Source: Brachionus manjavacas
Lineage: Eukaryota > Rotifera > Eurotatoria > Ploima > Brachionidae
Assembly: GCA_019054805.1 (NCBI GenBank)
Contig: JAHQIY010000004.1
Location: forward strand, 4,216,001 to 4,280,000
Length of the DNA: 64,000 bases
Direction of reading: 5' to 3'
The translations under genes were made by a program, and so were the position numbers. Below the pieces are notes generated by a model that did not search any database, was not told the DNA's origin, and saw only the letters and a program-made list of their open reading frames with translations. Below, piece by piece: positions 46,301 to 58,300 of this stretch. Within the stretch, counting starts at the first letter, position 1, and each line of letters opens with the position of its first letter.

Positions 46301-49300
46301 GTGTCACTAAACAAAAAAACCGTTTGCCGATTCTTCAGACCTGCGGCAATCATTATTTTTTTTAAATCCTCTCTCCATTCTGACATACCGTAGTTTTTGG
46401 CCAATTCAATTTGAAAACAGTCATACTCAGCCCTTTCATTAAAAATAATTTAATTTATTTTCATTTAATATTATTTTTTATTCTAAGTCTAAATAAATGG
46501 ATTTTAATTTTTAAAACAAATTTTTTAAATTCATTTAATTTCAATTTTCAAGTCAAATACTTTTCATCAAAAATAAAAAAATTCTTCCATCTAAAATTGC
46601 TGTCAAAAAGAATATTAGAGCTGATCAATAATTAATGTTTCTCCAGGTTGAGAAAAAATATTTTTCAAGTATTTTTTTTACAATTTTACAAACAAACAAA
46701 CAGGATAAAAAAATCAAAAAAAAAGTCTTTTTTAGACACGACTGGTAAGTTGGGGTTAAAAAATGGTTAAGAACTGATTGTTTAGAAATTAAAGTAGGAT
46801 AAAAATGATAATAATCTTTTATTTTTTAAGAAACTTAAAAATTATATCCTTTTTGCAATTGAGAATCAATTTAAAAATACCTCTTTTCCCCATCTTTTAA
46901 TACTTTATGCCCTTTTTTATGTAAACTTAATCTCTCTTACTTAAATCTGCCTAATTTGTGTTTTGGCATTTGTTAACAAAAATTAGATAAAGTAGATAAA
47001 AGCATTAAGTATGCCAGAAAAAGGTGTATTAGTAATATCAGTTCTTTTCTTTATTTCTAATAGTCAACGCGTGAATAATAATAAATTTGAAAATTAGATT
47101 CAACAAAATTAATTTTAAATTAGTTGAATATATTTTTTTTTCACATAAAATGTTTTGATGATTTATTTCCCACTAATTTTTAGTTTTTATAAATAAATAA
47201 ACATATTTACATGTGAGAGGCAAGTCTTGTAAGAGATTGTCGGCCCGAACCACCGACTCCAAGCAACAAAGCATTACCAAAAGGCTGACGAATAATTCTA
47301 CTAATTCGAGCAATATGTCTCATTGCATCCAAAAACAGCACCAGTCTCATTTTAGCCGAGTTAATTTGGTTGTAATCTTCTAAACTTTCATCAATAACTT
47401 TTTTCATCTTGAAACAAAATTTAGAAAATAACAAGCAATCATTTAATAAAATCTATATTACCAATTTAAAATCGCTTATTTCAGCATAAACTTTCGAGTC
47501 AGTATTTTGAACCATAAAGTCTCCATAAATAACCGGCTCATTTTGAATCACATCAGAATATTCCAAATTGAAATTATTCTTTATTTTTTCTTTTAATAAA
47601 TTTGTGAACCAATTACGGTCTTCGTCGTTGATCAGACGATCTTGGAATACACGACAACTTTCATGATACCAAAGTCTTAATAACTGTGGTACTGACTCAA
47701 TCGATCTAACTTCGGCCATCAGAATACCTTGAAATGTCTTGGACAAATCTCTCAAATTAAAGGTGTAATGACTTTTTGCTGGTGTAGGAAGAAGCTGTGC
47801 TGAAATGGTCTTGTAGACAGAAATGCAACTCTGAACCAAATTTGAAGCACATTCAGAAATTTTATCATTATTTTCTTCAAATAAAAAATTAAAAATCTGA
47901 TTGAATTTTTCTTAATTTTCCACTTACTTATCCACCAGTTAAGTATGGTTCCGAAAATTTTATTCATGCTGACATCTTCCATTTCCACAAAGCTCAAATG
48001 ATTGAAATGGCGGGTGAGTCGGCTAGTTACAGGATTACGACCTCCACCAGGAGGACCCATAGCGCAGCAAAAATTGATATCGACCAAATGACGGAAATCG
48101 CCTATGGCTTTTCGATCATACCAACCTCTAAAGTCTATCCACTGTCGTATCAATTCTATCGGTGGCTGAGCACCATATACTTCCAAAGCTGGCATATTCA
48201 AATCATCAATAAAAAAAATAAAGTATTTTCCCAACGGCGGACCATAAATGCCTTTGCGCCTTTTATCAAGCTTAGAGTCAATCAAATCCTGTGTTTGGTT
48301 TGCACTGGTCTTAGCTGAGAACACAATAAATTCAGGACTGTATTCTTTGGGCATTGTTCGGGTTAATTTATCAACAATAGTAAGTGTCTTTCCAGTGCCA
48401 GTGGGTCCAACGCATAAAACTGTTTTGTCATTTTTTAACAAAAATTCAATTAAATGAGCATTACGAATATTGTCAATTGTCGGAACAATTATGTCAGAAA
48501 ATTTTGTATCCGATGGCAAGTTAAGCTGTGGAAAATCACTCATCCAATTTTTCCATTGAATCTTTTAAAAAATTATACAAATTTCTTTGAAAAAATTTTT
48601 CTAATCAATTATTACTATTTTAACTTTTTTGACTTCCTCTTCGTTTTCATCTTTGTTTTCTTCTTCGTTCGAGAATATTCCTCCATCATCAAGCACATAG
48701 TCGTACACGATTCCCTCAGGCGGAAAACCCATTTTTAATCCATTTTTTTCAATTTTTTGTCTAAGCCAGTCGTTGAATTTAATGCGTCCGTCATTGTCAC
48801 AGGAAGCTCCCACTGACCAAGTCAAGGAAAACAAAAACCAAGGTTCTAGTAATTCTGGAAGCTTTTGAATAGCTTCTTCAGATAATGGTTTGTCATTCTA
48901 AAAAGAATTTTTATAAATAAAAGTATAATTTAATTTTATTTAACTAGCTAATTTGTGAAGCTTAATTTAATGCAATAGCAATTTTTTTTAATACTGATCA
49001 TGCTGAAATAAAGCAATTTAATTAGCGGCTAAAATTTGATTTATTTTCTAAATTCTAAAAAATAAATACGCGAAAAATATTCTGTTATTTGGTTAGTTTA
49101 ATAAAAATAGTTAGGTTAATAAGGTTTTATTAATAGTTAAGTGTAAAATATACCCGTATTAGCTTTGTTTTGTCAGATCGCTGTGATGTTTTAAAATAAA
49201 AAATAAGTGATGTGTTTTAAAAATGTCAATTTGTGAATTTATTTGGATAAAGTTTGGGGAAGTAAATATTTAAAAATTTATCTTTACTAATAAAAATATT

Positions 49301-52300
49301 CTGAATTTGAAAAACTTTTTTTTCATAAATCAGTGCCTCAAACTGTTTTGTTATAAAAACAGAAAAAATTGAATATTTTTAATCGTATAAAAGATTACTT
49401 TAAAATTAAGTTGGTTTAATTTTTTGTGTTTATAAGTTAATATTGCAAGCATGAAAAACTTGGTGTTTTTTTATGAATTTTGACTTTAGGTTTGTGATAT
49501 GATGATCCTTAAGCTAATATTTGTTTAAAAAGCTATCTACGCTCTGTTTTCCATTTTTTATCAATTGAGTATTTGTAAAAAAGCACCAAACGAAAGTAAA
49601 TTATCACTTATGTCAAAATTTTATAAGAAAACAAAGTTTTTCGTGTCTAGTCCGTTAGGTAAACTATGGTTCACCTATTACTGGGATGATTCTTGTTCTC
49701 AGGTTTTATGAACTATTAGTTCACCTTTTTTAAAAAAGGTAATGTAATGATAAAAAATAAGATAGATTAGATAATTACATAGAAAATTTAAAGTTGGGCG
49801 GAGTAGGAAAATTTTGCGAAATAGATGAATCTATGTTCCCCAAAGTCAAACTTATAAAGGGTGAACAATTTATTTTAATTTTATTATTTATGCTGAAGAG
49901 AAAGATTTAAGAAGAGAGCGCACTTAGGTATTTGGGATTATGGAAAGAGTAATACCAAGTCAACCAGATCATAGCAAATGCTATTTCTAAAGCTCCTCCA
50001 AAAAAAAAAAAATTTAAAAAACTATTAACTAATTTTTATATCAGTTTCGAGAATAAGGCATTCTATTAAATTTTGAGCTTTATTCAATTAACTCGCATTA
50101 TCTAAAAATCTTTCGTCTAATTCTATTTTGAACAAAAAAATTGGGTGAACCATTAGTTCACAAAACTTGAGAGCAAAATATTTCAGATAATAAGTGAACT
50201 ATGGTTCACCTAACCGTCTAGATCCAGTTTTTAATGATTGAATATAAAATTTAATCAAAATGAATTATTTATCTATTTTTTTTGCTTTTTAATGTTCATT
50301 TTTTTTTTCTATTTATTTAACTTAATATTATTTAACTATATATTTAGTTTTTTCATATGTTTCTAGTCTGAATGAGCATTTGCTCGGGAAAAAATAAATA
50401 ATTGAATTATTTAAAAAATTCAAAAAAAATTTTAAATATTTTTTTCAGATTTAAAATAAAAATCAAACTCATTCTATTTTACTAAAGAGTTTAATTTCAA
50501 ATGTGAAAATGCTTGCAATATTAACTTAAAATTATTTTTTTATATGAAACTGAAAAAAATATTTGAAACATCGCACTTTTTCAATGTTATTTCAACATTG
50601 GATACATTTTGTAATTCAAACAAAAAAAATTAAACCAGTTCCTAATGTAAATTATTTTTTATTAAGAATAATTTCTAGGAAATGAAGAATGAAATTATTC
50701 GTTAAAGCAAAAGCAGTGCTTAAAAAGTTAAAAATTAATGAAATATTATTTCTTGTGGAAAAACTGATTTTGTTTAAAAAAAAACTGTGAAAGTGTGAAT
50801 AATATTTGAATCCTGAGAATAATTTACCCCAAGTCTAGAATTCTTGAAAAATTAAATTAAAAATAATATATTTTGGGTTTTCTTAAAAAAAAAAATGAAC
50901 TTACCTCTTTTGGTCTGTAGGGAGCGAGAAAACAGTCCATCAGCTTGAGTAAACTAAAAGTCAAATTGCTATCCATTGTTGGAATAATTTCTTTAGCATT
51001 TTTGCGTATAAATTTTATTGAAGGCTTTAAACTAAATTAAAAAAATTTACACAAAACTAAAAAACCTACCTCTAAAAATATTTCGAAAAGATTATTTAAT
51101 TTTTCCTGATGGACGAAAACACTCTCAGGCAACTTTCGAATCCAGCATTCAACAAAAGGTTTTAGACCTAAGATACTCGGCTCTAGGTAAACCATGCCGC
51201 ATCGACTAACTGTAGCGGGACTTGCAACAGCAAGATCAGCTACTTCGAACATCATGGTCATAGCTTCGGTCATTTTAATTATTTCTCCATTTGTTAAGCA
51301 TAACTTTTTATTATCGTCCAAAACAGTGTTCATATTTTCTATCCAAACAGCATCTACTGGACCATCGAACAAATACCAACGTTTTTCATCGTTTTCGGCT
51401 TCAACACCTTGACCCATTAGAACAGACAAAATACCATCAGTCCATTCGTGAGTCATTAGATCAAATTCACCATACAATTGACCCATGGTAATCGACTTAG
51501 GATTCAAAATGTATGTGTGGACAACTTCGAAAGGGGAACCAGCAGGTGAAGGCTGGCCAGCCAAAGAAGTCATTGCTGCCTTTAAAGTTTCATAACACTT
51601 TGTTTTACCAGATCCTGTTGGACCGACCAGCATAAGTCCGTGACGAACTACTGTAGTTTCATAAAGTTGTATACACTTAAGGATAAAGTTGTCCACATCT
51701 TTTATATCCAATTTGGAGCATGATTTTCTAAGCGAGCTCTCTAAGGCACCATAGTCAATCGGTTCTTCTCTAAAATTAAAAATTTTAAAGAACCCTTTTA
51801 AAATTTTTATTTCAAATTTTACTTTATCTTGGGGAATAGATCAGATACTATACCATTGAACAGTTTTAAGTCATCTTGTAAAAATTTAGGCACATTGACA
51901 TCTCGGATAGCTCTTAAACAAATCAATTCCTTTTTTGAAAAAAAAGATAATTTTTTGGTTAATTAGTTTTTAAGAATTTTACTTCATTCAAATCCGGGTT
52001 TTGCCTCTTAAGATTTCCTGCAGCTGAAATTACAGACTTTACTGCCCTCATACCAAAATCGTAGTGGTCCTGTGAGCTAAGCTGCTCGGATGAAAGTTTA
52101 AAAGTAGTTACAATCTTTTTGGCCAAGGTTTTAGCATCCGAAAAACCAAAAGAAAAAAGCGATATCTCAGCAATAAGCGCATAATCCGGTACCATCATAG
52201 CCACAGGTCGAAACAAAGCCTTATTTTAAAATTTTATTCAAAAATAAAAAAGAATGTCTTATACCTTTAAATTGTCAGGTAATTCGGTGCGACCAGCATA

Positions 52301-55300
52301 ACCAGGATTCATAGTGATGAAAACTGCACATGATGGTTTCAAAGCAATTTCAACCCCCTCAAATATGAATCTTTCAGCCTTTAATAAGAAAAATTATAAA
52401 GTTGCTAAATTGATATTTATTAAGTGATAAATAAGCTATGCTATTAAAAGAGCAAAGATCTACAAGTTTCGTATATGATAGAATAATCATTCAAAAAAAA
52501 AAAGATTTGTAAAATAAAAATAAATTATTTGGTAATTAAATTGCTTGAGAAGGAGAACAGTTTTTTTTTAAACTAAATTTAAAATAATTGAACTAATCTC
52601 TAAAATTAAAGAGAGGGTTCAACTTGAAGACAAGATTTAAGTTGGGTAATGCTGTATTCTGTAAACATATCTTTCGTCAAGTATTCGGAAAAAGTTTTAC
52701 TTGTTTTGGCAATTTCATCAAATTCATTAATTTTTTAAAAACTTAAAATTTTCAATTATACTTTTTATTAGTTAAAATTTTTAAAAAATTTGAATATTTT
52801 TTCTACTAAGTGATGTTTAATGGGTAAATTGAAGTTAAATTTCAAGTTTAAATAATCAAAAAGATAAAATCAATTTCAGATTTAAAAAAATGTTCTCCAA
52901 TTATACAGAGATTTTTTTTTTTAACATCGCCTTCAAGGCGTTCATTGAAATAAATAAATAAAATTAAAAAAAATATATATACAGAGATAAACAATATTTA
53001 GAATGAGCAGGATTTTCATGGCATTTTTTATGTAAACTTTTGAATTTTGATATTGCAGAATTTAACTAGACTGGTTTTTAAACTTAAAAATATATCTCTG
53101 ATTAATTATCTTATCGCTTTGATTAAAAATAGGATCATAATTAATTAATTTGTTAATTTTAAAATTATTTATTGTGTTAGCAGTAAGAATAATAAAAATA
53201 TATAAATAATTAAATTTACATTTTTATAAAAATGACAAGGATAAACAAATTTGATCTTTTTCGGATTAAAGAGAATAAAAAAGTATATTTTACATGAACA
53301 GCTTTTTTTTTTAATATTTATTTTTTAATAATTTTTATTCAGATTTTCAAAGTTTGGATTAAAGAGGGTAGATTGTCAAAGAGATGAAAAATTAAAAATT
53401 ATCGAAAGGTAAATGATAATAAAATCAAAAAATATTCATCATAATATTATTCGATTTACCACTATTTAAAAGATTATTAGAAGAAAATCTTGAATATTAA
53501 AATTAACTTTATTTTTTTAAAACTCGATCACAAACTAAAATATTTCCGAATACCTTTAAAAAATAAGTTTACAAAGTTCAGTAGTAGGATAAGTCCATTT
53601 TGAAATTAATAAAATTTTTTCATGCTTAAAAGATTTTTAAAAAGTCTGATTCAAAAATTAATTAATTTTTTAATTAATTTAATTGAACTAGTTTAATAGA
53701 AAATGGAAATAAATTTTTAGAAAAAAAATTACGCCGCTTCGAGCCTATTAAATTTTTTTTTTAAAAATTAATTTTGTGTCACGCATAAAAATGAGAATTA
53801 AACAAACCCGTTGAGTAAGAGCTTGTTGAATTTGTTGAATTTGTTGAGCGACTACTGATAGCACTTCTATATCGATACGATTAAACTCGTCAAAGCAAGC
53901 CCAAGCTCCAGCACTAGATTGATTTTAAAAAAAATTGATTTGTTTTTAAGCCTGGTTTCATTTTTGCCAAGGGTAAGGATCAAGGGTATAAGCTTAAGCA
54001 AATATTTTTTTTAATTCTTAAATGATTTTTTAGCTATTCAATTGTATCATTTTTTTCTACCTTATTTTTTAAATTTTTTTTCAAAATTGAAATCTGTTCA
54101 GCTACAACAGATAAAACTTCGATGTCCATTCTATTGAACTCGTCAAAGCAAGCCCATGAACCACCACTAATTCAAGACAAATTGATTATTTGATTAACAC
54201 TTGGCAATTTTACTAAGACTAAATAGAGCTTGTTCACTTACCTGGCTAGACCTTTTAAAAATTTTCCCATAGCCATAAAATCAAGCTGGTCCGAGCAATT
54301 GAATACAACACATTGAATCGCCATCGCTTTGGCCAAATCTTTTGTAGTTTCTGTTTTTCCAGTGCCAGCAGGTCCAGCTGGTGCACCACCAAATTTTAAA
54401 TGAAGTGCCCCTGTTAGTGTCAAATAGCATCTATCTGTTAGAGGTGTAATTACCAGACGTGAGGAGTTTCCTAAGTATTCGTAGCCGTATAAAAATTCTG
54501 CGTTTACGGCTCTGATATACAAATTATCATTCATGTAATAGTACCTTTAAAAAAATAAAATTTTTTTAAGAATTAAAATTTTTATTTATTGCTAACCTAA
54601 GTTGACTGATCCATTCAAAGTCATTTACATCAGAAACTTTTTCATTAAGGAGATTGATTACCACATCTCTTGCATGTACTTCAATTACAATTAAAGCTGA
54701 TAAGGTTTGTCTGGCTTTGGGACTTAATTTTCCACGGACTAACTCTCTTAAGTCATCTAATTCATTTAGTTGTTTTTGGTGATACTCTGGTAAGTTGTTT
54801 TCTTCAAGAGCTTTGCTGACTAAAGTTGTCCAGTAGGTCTGGCACCCAGCGATGACAACTTGACCAGGCCATTCAATAACCCAACTTGTCCGCGGTTTCT
54901 TAAAGATAAAAATAATTTTTTGAAAATAATTTTTTTCTCAGTTACAGTTTTGTAATCTTCTAAAGAATCACGAATTATTTGTCTCAAGCTCTCTTTCATT
55001 ACTCTTTCTATTTCAAGCATCCAGTCTTCGACATTTCCAGTCGGATAGATATTTTCTCTAAATTCTACCCCTTCATTTTCTGCCGAGTACATGGTAGATA
55101 TTCTCATGTCTTTTTCGAATTTGACTCGGTAAATGCTTTCAAAACACTTACGTAAATGGGGCTGAACAGCTTCAGGATCTTTGGTTTTCGAAAGAATTTC
55201 CAAAAGCTCGTCATCGGACAAAAAATAAAATCTTGGAAACGAAGTTCGTTTTGTTTCTAAATATTCGCTCAAACCTTTTTGAACTTGTTCTAGTAATTTA

Positions 55301-58300
55301 TTGCACTCTTTTAGCTGATCTCTGAGACGTGCATCTGGACATAAACTGATTACCTTAAATAATAAAAAAATGATTTTTAAATAAAGTTTATTTATTTTTT
55401 AATTATATTGAATTTTAAAGCTTTAAATTTTATTTTATCTAGTTAAAACTAAGTTATTTTTTTTAAAACACCAAGGACCGGCTATTTCTGACAAAAAATT
55501 TGCTTAAATGTTGCATTCGTTCCATAAAAGTCTGTGACATGATAAGCAGAATATTTAAAATACCGTTTTCAAAGCTTCAAAACAAATATTAAAACATGTA
55601 AATTTTATTGATCGTTAACTAAAAAATTAAATTTGAATTTTTGTAAAAATTTCAAATTGACACTGCCAGTCCTTTGAGTGTTAAAGTAAATTTTAATTTT
55701 TTTAATAGTAAAATAAAAGATCAAGTATCATTTGTTTGCAGAAAAAATATATAAAATTGTCGGATGATGGAAGAAATAAGATTAAATTAATATGATAAAT
55801 TTAATATGCATTTTAAGACGGAGTTGGGTACAATATTGATACGGAATTTTTGTGAATTTTTAAATAGTTAGATGAGGTTAAATGAATTGAGAATCAAATA
55901 ATTTTTAATTTTTAAACTTAATTTATTTATTTGTTACAAATATTCAATTAAATTTTCAAGTTCATTTATTCAATGCGGAAACTAAAGTTTTCAAAATTTT
56001 TACTAAATAAATCACTTAATAATTCAAAATTTTTGTCAAAGTAATTTATTAGCCAACTAAATTTACAATAAAAATTGAAAATTTTCTCAAAATAAAATTC
56101 AAAAAAGACTATTCATTCATTTCATTTTTCCAAGTGTACTATGCGTGTTTAAACTTATCAAATTTATATATTATATTTCTATTAATTTTTTTAATTATAA
56201 GAATAAGTTTTTTAGTTTAAAAGAAAATGTTTTTATGTTTTAAGAAACATTTTATATTTTTCTTCATCTGCTTAAATTAATTTAATCGAAAATTTGTATA
56301 TAAAAACAAAAAAAATGAAATATTTTACTGTGTTCTCTTTGAAAAATTCAGTTTGTTATTAATTTAATTTATATTTTGATTGCAAATTTGTTTAAAAACT
56401 TATATTTACAAGCAATCTAAAACTGAATTATGTCATGCAGATGACAAAACTCTTGAAATTAAATTTGCAATTAATTTCAATACTTTAAATACTTCAAGCA
56501 TTAAATTTTAGATAAAAATAATTAATCATTGTAAAATGAGTTTTAATTCACAATCGACAATTCGTAAATTTAATTTATTATTGAATGAAAAATAAAATAG
56601 AAAAATCTAATTTATAATGAACTTAAGGTAAAATATTACGCCGTCATTTTAATGATTAAATAGTCATATAAAATAAAATTGATTGTCATATAAAAATTAA
56701 ACGGGTTTAGGGACAGAGCACTGGTTTAGGGATTTGAGTATGTTGTAGATTAGAGAACTATTAGTTAAAATTAAAAATTAATAATTAGACTTTAGTCTAA
56801 TTATTAATTTTAGTCGCGGATTGACTAAAATTTATGTTGAAATTTTTAATTTAATTTTTCATATGGCGATTTTATTTATTTTTTATATGAAAATTTAATT
56901 ATTGACATGACGGGTTTATTTGCATCCTAAACTTAATATTGCTGTATTTTTGTTCCTTTTTTAAAAACATGATTTAAATTGAATTGAATTTTTATTCTCA
57001 TTTAAAGAAAACAAAAACAAAAAAAAATTTTCGAATTTTTTTATTTTTCAATAAATGTCTCTAATTTAATGTTTTTATAAATTTATCTTTTAAAGTTTAT
57101 CTTAATTAATCGAATTTAATTATTTGTTTTTTGATTCATTAGTTTAATTATTGTTTCATTTTATTGGGCTAAGATTGAATTCTTGAAAAATCTTTGTTAC
57201 AAAAAATGCTTATAAATAAAACTTATGACTTGAATTTTTTTTTCATGAATACCAAAATAAATTGCCCTAAGAAAACAAAATTTAAAATCAGTGTTTAAAT
57301 TATTTCTTAAAATATTAAAATATGATAAGCAATTCTTATTTAAATAATTTTGAAAATGATATAAAAAAAATCATTACTTATCATTAGAAAAGTTTATCTT
57401 TTTTTTAAGTAAGATTTTAAAGTGAAATAAATTTATTTGTTGACATAGAACATTTATTTCGGAAAAAAAGAAATTAATTAAACAGAAGGAATATTTTGAA
57501 TTTAGAAGGATCTTTTGTAAAAAAAAAGCACTTGAATTAGATCTTAATAGTAATTTGATAATCGAAACAAAAAAGCAAGTGAAATCTCATCTTGAAAATT
57601 ATCTCTGAATTTGAAGAATAAAATTAATTACCTCAATATTTTATCTAATTTTTACCATCATTACCAACTCTAGTTTCGAACTCGTCACGTCCTTGCTTAT
57701 CAAATACTACAATCGTTAGAGAAAAATATTATCACAAAAAAACTAATCACGAGGCTTCCCAAATTGGATTCAAATAGATTTTTTTTTCTATTAATTTAAA
57801 TTTTTTAACCTGAACAAAAAATTTAAAAAATGACTGAAACTGAAGTTCCTATAGACCCAAATCGATTGCTTGTCGATGGAGTTCTAGAGAGCTGCACTGA
57901 CGAAATGCTTCAATTGTACATTAGTCTCATATTTAATGCCGACTTGGACGAGACTTTTAAAATTGAAGAATTTCGCCGCAACAGGCGCCGCGTTTTGCTC
58001 AAGTTTAACCGTACCTTTGACTTTGAGAAGGCCCTTGAAAGGCAAAAAAAAATGCCTGAGCTGACCAGCAACTTGATAACTATAAGTCAAGTAAAGATTC
58101 CCGACACCATCCGAGTTTCTGAGCTGGCCAATAGCTGTACCAAAGAAGTCCTTAACCTTTACTTTTCAAACTCTAAAATGAGCCAAGGCGGTGACATTAA
58201 ATCAATCAAACTTTTTGTCCATGAAAATAAGGCTTTGATTCAGTTTGCCGATTTTAACATCATAGATCAAATAGTGGCCAGAACTCACATTATTTGCGAG

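Noticed and set aside
53808..54166. Tandem exon pair as an assembly duplication
   Set aside because: The two copies differ at many synonymous and amino-acid sites and have unrelated flanking introns, so they are not an artefactual copy.
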